This document shows positions 1 to 7,529 of a stretch of 64,000 nt of DNA, piece by piece. The DNA is taken from assembly GCF_000348785.1 (NCBI RefSeq), contig NC_020520.1, positions 4,340,001-4,404,000 of the forward strand, written 5' to 3'. The notes under the pieces are model-generated. The model saw nothing but the letters and a program-made list of their open reading frames with translations. It was not told the origin of the DNA and did not search any database. The DNA comes from Ilumatobacter coccineus YM16-304 (GTDB lineage: Bacteria; Actinomycetota; Acidimicrobiia; Acidimicrobiales; Ilumatobacteraceae). The translations under genes and the position numbers were made by a program. Positions within the stretch are counted from its first letter, which is position 1. Every line of letters begins with the position of its first letter.

Positions 1-1
1 G

Positions 2-460
2 GTGTTCGACCCTTCCGAGGTCGCCGTGCCGCTCCCCGGCCAACTGCTTGCAGGGTTCGACACGCCTACGGTCGGCGAACCCGCCGGCGTCGACCCGATC
101 TGCACTCGTGATCCGATGTGCCCGTTCCACTCCGTCACGCTGACCGAGGCACTCAACGTCGATCGCGCCGTGGCCTACCTCGTCGGCACGCCGGCGTTCT
201 GCCAGACCGGCACCTGCGCTCCGGCCCTCGAAGCGCTCATCGAGGTCGAGCCGGAGTTCGGCGACGACTTCGTGTTCGTCCACGCCGAGGTGTTCACCGA
301 CCTCACCGCGCAGGACTACACGGAGGCCGTGCTGGCGAGTGGGCTCAGCTTCGAACCGGCGCTGTTCATCACGGACCGGGCCGGCGAGATCGTCGATCGA
401 CTCGACGCCATCTGGAGCGCCGACGAACTCCGCGAGCGCCTGGCCCTCGCCAACGCCTGA
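2..460 (+). CDS. Thioredoxin-fold protein, 5'-truncated by window edge
   Basis: The reading frame is open to the left edge, so only the C-terminal 152 residues are seen. The segment FCQTGTCAPALEALIE follows a hydrophobic strand and places two cysteines four residues apart where thioredoxins carry CxxC. A later strand, FEPALFITDRAGEIVDRL, resembles the end of a TlpA/thioredoxin fold, with the chain ending in a helix (ADELRERLALA). An extra upstream pair, ICTRDPMCPF, could also form a disulfide. I infer an extracytoplasmic thiol-redox or redox-like lipoprotein, but the CxxxxC spacing is not the catalytic CxxC, so disulfide reductase activity is uncertain. The signal peptide would lie outside the window. 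A strong palindrome follows the stop. Confidence 0.55.
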   Translation: MFDPSEVAVPLPGQLLAGFDTPTVGEPAGVDPICTRDPMCPFHSVTLTEALNVDRAVAYLVGTPAFCQTGTCAPALEALIEVEPEFGDDFVFVHAEVFTDLTAQDYTEAVLASGLSFEPALFITDRAGEIVDRLDAIWSADELRERLALANA

Positions 461-473
461 CCCCAGAACGCGA

Positions 474-512
474 AAGAGCGTCATTCGGTGTCAGACACCG
501 AATGACGCTCTT
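474..512. terminator. Perfect 19-bp palindrome between convergent genes (family A)
   Basis: Two 19-base arms (474-492 and 494-512) are exact reverse complements around the single base at 493. The core is GGTGTC-A-GACACC. It lies between the stop of the thioredoxin-fold gene and the stop of hesB, so it could terminate both transcripts, but there is no clean T-run. Related copies occur at 29028-29054 and 52811-52837. Confidence 0.6.
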
Positions 513-565
513 CGATTCGTTCGTCGGTCAGTTCGCTGCGACCGGATCGATCACAGCGTTCCCGG

Positions 566-895
566 TCAGGAGAACGACTGGCCGCAGCCGCACGTGCGGC
601 TGGCGTTGGGGTTCGTGATGGCGAAGCCCGACTGGTCGAGGCCGTCTTTGTAGTCGAGCGTCGCGCCTTCGAGCAGCTGCGCCGAAGCCGGGTCGACCAC
701 GACGCGAACCTTGCCGTCGTCGCCGTATTCGGCCGTGGTGTCGTCACCGGCGATGTCGCCGTCGAAGAACATCTCGTAGGAGAATCCAGAACAGCCGCCG
801 GGACGAACGGCGACGCGGAGCGCGAGTTCTTCAGCGCCTTCTGCGGCGAGAAGTTCGCCGACCTTGGCAGCTGCGGGATCGGTGAGCGTGATCAT
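566..895 (-). CDS. HesB/IscA/ErpA-type iron-sulfur insertion protein
   Basis: A-type carrier (109 aa) that accepts a nascent Fe-S cluster and delivers it to apo-proteins in the cytoplasm. The three family cysteines are present: Cys35 in RPGGCSGFSY and Cys102/Cys104 in the C-terminal TCGCGQSFS. Length is usual for the family. The start at 895 is preferred over a longer frame because GGAGGT lies eight bases upstream. It follows the sufR-like gene by 53 bp on the same strand and is probably co-transcribed with it; divergent mrp completes an Fe-S maturation module. Whether it is ErpA or IscA cannot be told from sequence alone. Confidence 0.9.
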   Translation of the reverse strand: MITLTDPAAAKVGELLAAEGAEELALRVAVRPGGCSGFSYEMFFDGDIAGDDTTAEYGDDGKVRVVVDPASAQLLEGATLDYKDGLDQSGFAITNPNASRTCGCGQSFS

Positions 896-948
896 GTTCG
901 TTACCTCCATGGGTCGATTCCGGGTACCGGAATCCATTGGGTGAGATT

Positions 949-1653
949 TTACCGTGCCGAGACGGTCACTCGGCAAGGTGTGCGGCTGGTGAGGGTGGCG
1001 AAGTCACGGGTGGTGGCGTCGCCCATCTCGTCGACGAATCCTTCGATGAGCCCTCTGTGTAAACCACAGACGAGCTCGGGATGTTCCCGGGCCAGCTCCG
1101 CGAACGGACAGTTCGCGAACGCGATGACCGCGGATCCGTCGTCGTCGGGGCCATCTGCGTGTGTGGCGGACTGTGTGGCGGGGTGCGCATCGGCGACCAC
1201 CGGGTCGAAGCCGAGCTTGTCGAGATCGGACACGAGTGCTTCGAGCGTGGACGGCGCCTCGGCGTACGGACGCGCTCGACGGCGGCCTTCCTCGTCGCCG
1301 ACCGCTGCCGCGTCGTCGCTGCTGGCCTGGAGCCGCTTGGCCATCGACAGCACCATCTTGGCGAGGACCGGCGTGGTCGGCGGTTCGAGGCCGAGCAGCG
1401 GGGCCGACTCGGCGATGGCGTAACGGTGCTGCGGACGACCCACATCACCTCGCCCTCCGACATGCACCTCGAGCAACCCCACATCGCGCATGCGCTCGAG
1501 GTGCGGGCGCACCGTGTTGGCATGCAGGCCGAGGGTGGCGGCGATGTCGCTCGTGGCGAGTGGCCGACTCGAACGGGCGAGCTCGAGGTAGATCGCGTAG
1601 CGGGTGTTGTCGCCGAGTGCTTTGAGCACGTCGAGAGGCACCAGCGTTTCCAC
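949..1653 (-). CDS. SufR-like Fe-S-sensing ArsR/HTH transcriptional regulator
   Basis: Winged-helix repressor (234 aa). Residues 6-66 form the HTH (LATSDIAATLGLHANTVRPH), followed by a wing. The C-terminal part carries three cysteines, Cys182 (NCPFAELARE), Cys196 (LVCGLHRGLIEGF) and Cys227, in the arrangement seen in actinobacterial SufR proteins that bind an Fe-S cluster and repress suf operons. This gene lies upstream of hesB and diverges from mrp across 39 bp, so it may regulate both. The intergenic region contains an inverted repeat at 1678-1691. The SufR label is an inference from HTH plus Cys pattern plus Fe-S neighbours; no suf operon is inside the window. Confidence 0.75.
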   Translation of the reverse strand: METLVPLDVLKALGDNTRYAIYLELARSSRPLATSDIAATLGLHANTVRPHLERMRDVGLLEVHVGGRGDVGRPQHRYAIAESAPLLGLEPPTTPVLAKMVLSMAKRLQASSDDAAAVGDEEGRRRARPYAEAPSTLEALVSDLDKLGFDPVVADAHPATQSATHADGPDDDGSAVIAFANCPFAELAREHPELVCGLHRGLIEGFVDEMGDATTRDFATLTSRTPCRVTVSAR

Positions 1654-1677
1654 ACGACGAGATTACACGGCATTCGC

Positions 1678-1691
1678 CGGTAAAATTACCG
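1678..1691 (+). promoter_or_regulatory. Inverted repeat overlapping the mrp -10 box
   Basis: CGGTAA-AA-TTACCG is a 6-bp inverted repeat with a two-base centre. It contains TAAAAT (1681-1686), a good -10 box six bases before the mrp ATG at 1693, so mrp is probably leaderless and a protein bound here would block it. The neighbouring sufR-like regulator is the obvious candidate. Confidence 0.4.
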
Positions 1692-1692
1692 C

Positions 1693-2925
1693 ATGGTCAG
1701 CGACGCCACCTCCACCGGACAGGCGAGGCGCCCAGCGCCGCCCACGCCCGAGGAGGTGCGCGGCGTGCTCGAATCGGTCATCGACCCCGAACTCGGTGCC
1801 GACATCGTGTCGCTCGGCATGGTGCCCTCGGTCGAGGTCGCCGACGACGGCGTCGTCACGGTCGAGATCAAGCTCACCATCTCCGGCTGCCCGATGCGCG
1901 CCGACATCCAGAAGGAAGTCAAAGATCGCGTCGAGTTGCACCCCGGCGTCAGCAAGGTCGCGATCACCTGGGGCGAGATGAACGCCGAGGAGCGCAGCGA
2001 GGTCATGACCAAAGCCCGCTGGAACGCCCGCGAGAACGCTCCGGACACGATGGTGCCGTCCACCTGCAACGTGCTCGCCATCGCTTCGGGCAAGGGCGGC
2101 GTCGGCAAGAGTTCGGTCACCGTCAACCTCGCCGCCGCACTCGCCGGTCTCGGCCACACGGTCGGCGTGCTCGACGCCGACATCTGGGGTTTCTCGGTCC
2201 CGCGGCTCCTCGGCATCGACGAGCGCATGGAGGCCGAACGCGTCGACGGCCACGACAAGCCGCTGATCATCCCGAACGAACGGCGCGTCGGCGACGGGCT
2301 GCTGAAGGTCGTGTCGACGGGATTCCTCGTCGGCGAAGACACGGCGCTCATGTGGCGCGGGCTCATGCTCACCAAGGCGGTCGAGCAGTTCCTGCGTGAC
2401 GTGCAGTGGGGCGAGCTCGACTACCTCCTCATCGACATGCCGCCCGGAACCGGCGACGTGCAGATGGGCCTCGCCCGCATGTTGCCCAAGACCGACCTGC
2501 TGGTCGTCACCACGCCGGCCCTCGCCGCGCAGAAGGTCGCCCAGCGCGCTGCCGACATGGCCAAGCGCAGCTTCCTGAAGGTCGTCGGGGTCATCGAGAA
2601 CATGAGCGCGTTCACCGACTCCGCCGGAGTCGAACACGCATTGTTCGGATCCGGTGGAGGCGAGGCGCTCGCCGCGTCGATCGGCGCTCCATTGCTGGGC
2701 CAGATCCCGATCGAGCCATCGGTCTCGGCGGGTGGCGACGCGGGCGACCCGGTGTCGATCGCCGGAGTCGGGCCGGCCGCCGACGTGTTCCGCTCGATCG
2801 CCGAGCACATCTCGACCGAGCTCGCGCCGGTCGTCGACCCCGATCAGGTCGACATGGCCGGGTGCACCGCGCGGCTGTTCGAAACGGTCGACGCGGCGTT
2901 CGCCGAACTCGACGCGAAGGCCTGA
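1693..2925 (+). CDS. mrp: Mrp/ApbC-family Fe-S cluster carrier ATPase
   Basis: P-loop NTPase (410 aa) that carries Fe-S clusters to target proteins. Residues 15-95 are a MIP18/DUF59 domain (SVIDPELGADIVSLGMV, with Cys66 in SGCPMRADI). The deviant Walker A GKGGVGKS is at 133-140, followed by the VLDADIWG and DYLLIDMPPGTGD motifs. After the ENMSAF segment, where many Mrp proteins have a CxxC that bridges the cluster, this protein has TDSAGVEHALFGSGGG and no cysteines; only Cys392 (AGCTARLF) lies near the C-terminus. The cluster site may therefore be different or absent. Start ATG follows TAAAAT by six bases, consistent with a leaderless mRNA. Confidence 0.9.
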   Translation: MVSDATSTGQARRPAPPTPEEVRGVLESVIDPELGADIVSLGMVPSVEVADDGVVTVEIKLTISGCPMRADIQKEVKDRVELHPGVSKVAITWGEMNAEERSEVMTKARWNARENAPDTMVPSTCNVLAIASGKGGVGKSSVTVNLAAALAGLGHTVGVLDADIWGFSVPRLLGIDERMEAERVDGHDKPLIIPNERRVGDGLLKVVSTGFLVGEDTALMWRGLMLTKAVEQFLRDVQWGELDYLLIDMPPGTGDVQMGLARMLPKTDLLVVTTPALAAQKVAQRAADMAKRSFLKVVGVIENMSAFTDSAGVEHALFGSGGGEALAASIGAPLLGQIPIEPSVSAGGDAGDPVSIAGVGPAADVFRSIAEHISTELAPVVDPDQVDMAGCTARLFETVDAAFAELDAKA

Positions 2926-2960
2926 TCGGGCGCCGCGTCCGGTTCTGACCGTCAGTCGGT

Positions 2961-3806
2961 TCAGGCCTGGAGTTCGGGGTACTTCGCCAACTCGGGGTCG
3001 TCGACGTCGAGGGTGAGGTAGTCGTCGTCGCCTGGTCGGGAGATGCCGATGAACTTGCCGTTCTCGTCGCGCTTCAACTTCGGCAGCACCGGCGAGATGT
3101 CGGTCAGCGCTTCACCCGCGGCAACGGCGTCGGCGGCCGACGCGTGCTGAGCAAGCCAGGTGAGGTTGGCAACGGTCGGCGGCATCATCTGCAGCTCACC
3201 GGCTTCCATCATCGACAACGCATCGGCGGGGCTGACCCACAGGCTGTCGACGGTCTCCTTGTCGTCGTGTACGCCCTCCTGGCCGGCCGGTGCCTCGGTC
3301 ACGAAGAAGCGTGTGTCGAACCGCCTGTTCTCCCCCATCGGCGTGATCCAGTGGTCGACGTACTGCGTGGTCGAGAGTTCGAGCACCAGGTCGTCGCGTC
3401 GGCAGAGTTCGGCCATCGAGAGCGTGCCGTCGTGCACGGCGTGGCGGTCGTCGGCGTTCAGCACGAGTTCCGAACCGTCGCGCTTGGTGGCGAGGAGGAT
3501 GCCCGCTTCCTCGAAACACTCGCGGATCGACGCGACCCAGTAGGCGAGGCCACCCGCTTCGAGTCGCATCTGTGCCGACGCGTTGGCATCGTCCAGGCCG
3601 CGGCAGAACGGTTCGATCGCGGCAGCGCCGTCGACGTCATCGACGCGCCCACCGGGAAACACGTACATGCCTGCGCCGAAGGTCGCCCGACCGGTGCGGC
3701 GCAGCATGAACACCTCGATGCCGTCGTGACCATCGCGGTCACGAACCATCATCACCGTTGCGGCTGGTCGAACGGGAACGGTGCGCGGGTCGAAATCGTC
3801 AGCCAT
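2961..3806 (-). CDS. Nudix hydrolase (NUDT19-like)
   Basis: Predicted hydrolase of nucleoside-diphosphate-linked substrates (281 aa). The Nudix box is split: MYVFPGGRVDD at 47-57 and RECFEEAGILL at 95-105, with about 40 inserted residues, the arrangement of the NUDT19/RP2 type that acts on acyl-CoA in animals. Both catalytic glutamates of REXXEE are present. It converges with mrp (35 bp between stops) and is 70 bp upstream of the ccdA stop on the same strand. The substrate cannot be assigned from sequence. Confidence 0.8.
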   Translation of the reverse strand: MADDFDPRTVPVRPAATVMMVRDRDGHDGIEVFMLRRTGRATFGAGMYVFPGGRVDDVDGAAAIEPFCRGLDDANASAQMRLEAGGLAYWVASIRECFEEAGILLATKRDGSELVLNADDRHAVHDGTLSMAELCRRDDLVLELSTTQYVDHWITPMGENRRFDTRFFVTEAPAGQEGVHDDKETVDSLWVSPADALSMMEAGELQMMPPTVANLTWLAQHASAADAVAAGEALTDISPVLPKLKRDENGKFIGISRPGDDDYLTLDVDDPELAKYPELQA

Positions 3807-3876
3807 CTCGCCGACCGTACCGAAACCGGCGCCGACCGCCCCAGCCCGACTGGGCGGTCACCGCACGTGCCGCCGC

Positions 3877-4917
3877 TCAGTTCGCGTTCGAGGTGTCGGG
3901 CGTGAAGTGCTCGTATCCCTCGGGTGGAGCCTCGGGCGGTGGGTCGATGTCATCGGGTTCGGCGCCGACGTCGCGCTGATCCTGCATCAAGCCGAGCGCA
4001 CCGGCGACCGCGACGGCGAGGCCGATGATGCCGGTGGCCACCCAGTCGTGCGACAACAGCCCGCCGGCCACGACCCCGACGGCGACCGCAGACGCGAGCA
4101 CGGTTGCGCTCTTCGTGTAGACGTAGGCGATCGTGGCGCCGAGCAGCGCGAACAGCACGACGGTGACGCCCCACTTGTGATCGCTGAGGTAGGTGTTGAC
4201 GTCGCTCTGGCGGTACTGGACCCAGTCGGTGATGGCGTCACCTTCCTCTTTGAGGTCGACCCAGTAGAAGTACCAGAGGAGGTACACACCCGACAGCAGC
4301 ACGAAGGCTGCGGCGATGCGATCCATGTACTGCAGGCCCTTGCGGATGAACGACACCAGGCCGGTGTTGGCGAACGCCAGCGCCACGGTCAGACCGCCGA
4401 CCAGCACCGCCATGCCGACGCCGTAGGCGACGCCGTTTCGGAGGCCGGTGAGCACACCACCCGAACGGCTGGTGGCGAAGACCGCCGAGATGAAGAATCC
4501 GATCGTGCAACCGAGCGACGCCACGGCGTAGGCGACGCCGTAGATGAACATCGACTTGACCGTCTGGTCCTTCTCACCCTGCAGCCGCTGCGGGTTCATG
4601 AACGGGAGCTTGTAGCCGAAGAGCATCGCGGCACCGAGCACCAGCAGCGCGACGCCGAAGAAGCCGGTGGCGTACTTGGCGTTCTCGGTGAGCCAGCTCG
4701 TGAAGTAGTTGGCGAGGCCGGCGGCGACGATGAAGACCGCCATGAAACCGAGGCTGAGCGCGCCCGACACCTTGAGCGCCCGACGCAGTGTTTCGCGCTG
4801 CGTGAGCTTCTCGTCGGAGCCTTGCAGCCCGAGGAAGTACATCAGGTACGTCGGCAGGAGGATGAACCCGCAGGGGTTGACGGCCGCGAGCATGCCCGCG
4901 ACGAACCAGAGACTCAT
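3877..4917 (-). CDS. CcdA/DsbD-type membrane thiol-electron transporter
   Basis: Integral membrane protein (346 aa) of the CcdA family, which passes reducing equivalents from cytoplasmic thioredoxin to outside thioredoxin-like proteins for cytochrome c maturation. It has about eight hydrophobic segments and the two conserved cysteine sites, NPCGF (Cys16) and LGCTIGFF in a later helix. The C-terminal tail after the last helix is acidic and proline-rich (DIDPPPEAPPEGYEH). It is longer than a minimal six-helix CcdA. Its start overlaps the stop of the upstream resA-like gene by 4 bp, so the two form one operon and probably one electron path. Confidence 0.85.
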   Translation of the reverse strand: MSLWFVAGMLAAVNPCGFILLPTYLMYFLGLQGSDEKLTQRETLRRALKVSGALSLGFMAVFIVAAGLANYFTSWLTENAKYATGFFGVALLVLGAAMLFGYKLPFMNPQRLQGEKDQTVKSMFIYGVAYAVASLGCTIGFFISAVFATSRSGGVLTGLRNGVAYGVGMAVLVGGLTVALAFANTGLVSFIRKGLQYMDRIAAAFVLLSGVYLLWYFYWVDLKEEGDAITDWVQYRQSDVNTYLSDHKWGVTVVLFALLGATIAYVYTKSATVLASAVAVGVVAGGLLSHDWVATGIIGLAVAVAGALGLMQDQRDVGAEPDDIDPPPEAPPEGYEHFTPDTSNAN

Positions 4918-5507
4918 GTGTCGTACTCCAAGAGGTCGTCGACCTTCGAGCGAAGGCCGTCGGCGTCGAGGACGCCGGTCTGTTCCACGATGGTTCCGTC
5001 GGCGGCGACGAACAGCGTGTAGGGGAAGAAGGCGATGTCGAACTCGGCCAGCACGTCTTCGAACGACGTGCCGAGAAGTTCGTACTCGACGCCGCGTTCA
5101 CCGGCGAACCGCTCCATCACCGGGGGTGCATCGGATGGGTTGAGGCCGACGAATCGGACCTCGTCGCCGACCTCGGCGTGCACGTCGGCGAAGTCGGCGA
5201 GTTCTTTCGCACACGGCACGCAGGTGCTGTACCAGAAGTTGACGACCATCGGCTGTCCGAGCAGCGAGGCGGTCGAGATGGCCTGTCCGTCGGCGTCGTA
5301 CACGTCGACGACCGGCAGGCGATCGCCGGAGAGGTCGGGGATCGTGGCGAGTGACGGCACGGGTTCGGGCACTTCGCCGGGCTCGTCGAGCACGGCGTCG
5401 GTACCGGCGTCGGTGTCGTTCGACCTCGACACGAGGTACCCACCGACGAGGCTCACCACGACGGCGATCGCCAGCGATGCCGCGAGGAGACGTGGTCGGA
5501 TCTTCAC
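4914..5507 (-). CDS. ResA/TlpA-like membrane-anchored thioredoxin
   Basis: Protein of 197 aa with an N-terminal membrane anchor (residues 8-25) and an extracytoplasmic thioredoxin domain. The active site is WYSTCVPCAKEL with Cys96 and Cys99, and the fold continues through GVEYELLG to FFPYTLFVAADGTIV with the cis-proline region. Family role: reduce disulfides outside the membrane, usually for cytochrome c haem attachment. Coupled to ccdA by a 4-bp stop/start overlap. This fits a cell that needs a cytochrome c domain on CtaC. Upstream lies the 36-bp repeat array. Confidence 0.85.
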   Translation of the reverse strand: MKIRPRLLAASLAIAVVVSLVGGYLVSRSNDTDAGTDAVLDEPGEVPEPVPSLATIPDLSGDRLPVVDVYDADGQAISTASLLGQPMVVNFWYSTCVPCAKELADFADVHAEVGDEVRFVGLNPSDAPPVMERFAGERGVEYELLGTSFEDVLAEFDIAFFPYTLFVAADGTIVEQTGVLDADGLRSKVDDLLEYDT

Positions 5508-5576
5508 CCTGTCGAGGGTAATCAGCCGTGGTCGAGACGCGCCCCGAGTCCCCGTGAACGTTCACGGAACGCCACC

Positions 5577-5866
5577 CACGACGATTTCTGCCCAGTCCAG
5601 AAATCACCCCCCCCCACGCGACGACATCTGCCCAGTCCAAAATTCACCCCCACGCGACCATTTTCAGCCAGGCCAGAAATCACCCTCACGCGACGATTCT
5701 GAGCCAGGCCAGAAATCACCCTCACGCGACGATTCTGAGCCAGGCCAGAAATCATCCTCACGCGACGATTTCCAGCCAGGCCAAAAATCACCCTCACGCG
5801 ACGATTCTGAGCCAGGCCAGAAATCATCCTCACGCGACGATTTTCAGCCAGGCCGGGAATCGCCTC
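5577..5866. repeat. Tandem array 1: eight 36-bp units
   Basis: Eight direct repeats with a 36-bp period (units from about 5577, 5615, 5651, 5687, 5723, 5759, 5795 and 5831). Each begins CACGCGAC, has GCCAGGCCAG in the middle and ends AAATCACCCT. First and last units are degenerate, and a C-run lengthens the first. Each unit contains an imperfect inverted repeat; in the first it is exact, GATTTCTG and CAGAAATC around seven bases. There are no unique spacers. The array fills the gap between the resA start and the whiB stop, and no gene is seen in 5508-5930. A related array is at 39528-39886. Confidence 0.9.
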
Positions 5867-5930
5867 GGCGGGTGAGAGGTGAGCGCCGGGGGGGGGAAGC
5901 GCTCACCTCTCACCCGGTGGCCGGGTCGAG

Positions 5931-6356
5931 TCAGGCGGTGAGGTCGAGGCCGACCGGGCCCATCTCGTCGTAGACCACCTCGGGGCGAGGGGTCTTCGGC
6001 GGGCGGCCGCACGGGCGCTTGTTGGCGACGATGCGCCCACCGGAGATGAGCTCTCCGCCCCACACGCCCCACGGCTCCTCGCGCTCGAGTGCCCCGTTGA
6101 GGCAGTCGATGGCGAGTGGGCACAGGGCGCACATGGCCTTGGCGCGGGCGATGTCGACGACGTGGTCGGAGAAGAAGAGTCCGGCCATCGTGCCGTTGCC
6201 GTCGGCACAGCGAGCGACCGGAGCGCGCGCGGCGAGCGAGTCGTCGAGGTCCTGTTCGAAACCAGGCGGTTCGGCGACCTCGGTGGGACTGTCGGGCGCG
6301 AGCGGGTCGATCGACGGGTCGATCCTGTCGCTCGGCACGGTGAAGGTGATGGTCAT
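5931..6356 (-). CDS. WhiB-family Fe-S regulator, WhiB7-like (copy A)
   Basis: Actinobacterial transcription factor (141 aa from this start). It has the four cluster cysteines (ARCADGNG, then CALCPLAIDC), the GVWGGE turn, and a C-terminal basic motif KRPCGRPPKTPRP resembling the AT-hook that lets WhiB7 bind AT-rich DNA beside SigA promoters. The start at 6356 is chosen because GAGGA lies seven bases upstream and MTITFTVPSDR parallels the start of copy B (MDLTIALTDTR). An in-frame ATG at 6458 would add 34 residues and cannot be excluded. The 6357-6560 leader is gene-free and holds short GTTCTGGAT repeats (about 6500-6535). Confidence 0.85.
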   Translation of the reverse strand: MTITFTVPSDRIDPSIDPLAPDSPTEVAEPPGFEQDLDDSLAARAPVARCADGNGTMAGLFFSDHVVDIARAKAMCALCPLAIDCLNGALEREEPWGVWGGELISGGRIVANKRPCGRPPKTPRPEVVYDEMGPVGLDLTA

Positions 6357-6560
6357 GTCGGTGTCCTCGATGTCGGAGTTCGGGTTCGGAAGATGGGTGG
6401 ATGAGTCGTTCGGTGCCCAGTCACGAGCGGTGGGCTTGGAGCGGAGTGCAGTGGTCATTGGAGGTGCTTTCTGTTCTGGGTGTGATGGGTGATCGGGTGT
6501 TCTTGGGTGTTCTGGATGTTCTGGATGTTCTGGCTGGATGTGATGGATGGAAGATCGAAA

Positions 6561-6598
6561 ACCAAAAAGGCCGCCGGGTTCATGTGAACCCGGCGGCC
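6561..6598 (-). terminator. Rho-independent terminator of the 6624-6890 gene
   Basis: A perfect 14-bp stem, GGCCGCCGGGTTCA paired with TGAACCCGGCGGCC around two bases (6569-6598), is followed on the minus strand by a T-rich stretch (complement of ACCAAAAA, 6561-6568). It lies 25 bp after the stop at 6624 and shows that a minus-strand transcript ends here. Confidence 0.75.
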
Positions 6599-6623
6599 TC
6601 GAAGAGGTTGCGTGACGTTGGTG

Positions 6624-6890
6624 TTACGTCATGCCTCCGAGGCGGCCGGGAAGAATTCGCTTGGTGCCATACGCGTGGGCGTCTCCGCAACCCAGACCGT
6701 CGAAGCCACCAAGCCAACGATTCGTCGGTGCAGTGGTGGTGGTCGAGGCGGCTGCGGCCGATGCGGGGAACGCAACGTGCGAGGCGGCAGGCGACACGAC
6801 GGACGGCTTCGACGACATCGAGAACGACATCTTCGGGGCGCGCGGGACGAACCGTTTGCGGGTCGGCGTGTGCATCAGCGTCGTGACCAT
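6624..6890 (-). CDS. Small orphan protein between the two whiB genes
   Basis: Unrecognised 88-aa protein. It begins MVTTLMHTPTRKRFVPRAPK, continues with a Ser/Ala/Thr-rich stretch (SPAASHVAFPASAAAASTTTT) and ends in a Gly-rich, cysteine-containing tail (GGFDGLGCGDAHAYG, then RILPGRLGGMT). Evidence that it is real: AAAGGA lies eight bases before the ATG, it lies in the same orientation between two whiB genes, and a strong terminator follows its stop. No domain or signal peptide is obvious. The tail looks flexible, so it may be a small regulatory or modified peptide, but that is speculation. Confidence 0.45.
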   Translation of the reverse strand: MVTTLMHTPTRKRFVPRAPKMSFSMSSKPSVVSPAASHVAFPASAAAASTTTTAPTNRWLGGFDGLGCGDAHAYGTKRILPGRLGGMT

Positions 6891-7044
6891 TGGTTCGTCC
6901 TTTCTCGTCGTGTTCTTCGTCGCGCGCCAGTCGGCGCACGGAGACCAGGCAAACACGTTCAGTGCGCGCAGGTCAAGAGAGTTTCGCGTTCTCGGCGAAA
7001 AAGTTGTATCGGCCCAGCATGCGGGGCATGTCCGGGGGGATGGT

Positions 7045-7458
7045 TCACGCGACTCGGTGCGGCGGTGCGGGGACTTCGTCGACCACCAGCACGGGCAACG
7101 GGTTCTTGCGCGGGCGGCCGCGCTTGCGCTTGAACTCCACCGGCACGCCGTCGAGGACGAGCTTGCCGCCCCACACGCCGTAGGGCTCGGAGCGTTCGAT
7201 CGCGTCGTTCAAGCAGTCGTCCTTGAGCCCGCACGCCGAGCAGATCGACTTGGCGCGAGCGAGTTCGTAGTCGTCGTCGGAGAAGAAGAGGTGCGACAGG
7301 GTCCCATTGCCGTCGGAGCAGCGGGGGTAGCTCGTGTCGAGATCCGACATCTCGAACGGTGTCTCGTCGAGCGTGTCGGGAGCGTCGAGCACGGCAGCGG
7401 AACGGCCGGTCGCACTGGTCGTCATGCGGGTGTCGGTGAGGGCGATGGTGAGGTCCAT
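7045..7458 (-). CDS. WhiB-family Fe-S regulator, WhiB7-like (copy B)
   Basis: WhiB protein of 137 aa. Cysteines: PRCSDGNG, then ICSACGLKDDC (CxxC-x5-C). It has the GVWGGK turn and a clear AT-hook, KRKRGRPRKNP, as in WhiB7, the antibiotic-response activator of actinobacteria. The core matches copy A closely, so the two are probably duplicates. The ATG at 7458 is preceded by AGAAAG, a weak ribosome site also seen before the alternative upstream start of copy A. It lies 71 bp after a small membrane-protein gene and is probably transcribed with it. Confidence 0.85.
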   Translation of the reverse strand: MDLTIALTDTRMTTSATGRSAAVLDAPDTLDETPFEMSDLDTSYPRCSDGNGTLSHLFFSDDDYELARAKSICSACGLKDDCLNDAIERSEPYGVWGGKLVLDGVPVEFKRKRGRPRKNPLPVLVVDEVPAPPHRVA

Positions 7459-7529
7459 GGTCTGGTCTTTCTGTGTGGGTTCCGGGTGGTCGGGTGAGCG
7501 GGGCAGGCGGACGATGCGGCGGCGGCCGT

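Noticed and set aside
5577-5866. CRISPR array (36-bp repeats)
   Set aside because: The 36-bp length is CRISPR-like, but units adjoin directly with no unique spacers and no cas genes are present. The same holds for 39528-39886.
6357-6458. Longer start of WhiB copy A at 6458
   Set aside because: In frame and preceded by AGAAAG, so not excluded, but the ATG at 6356 has GAGGA at good spacing and matches the N-terminus of copy B.
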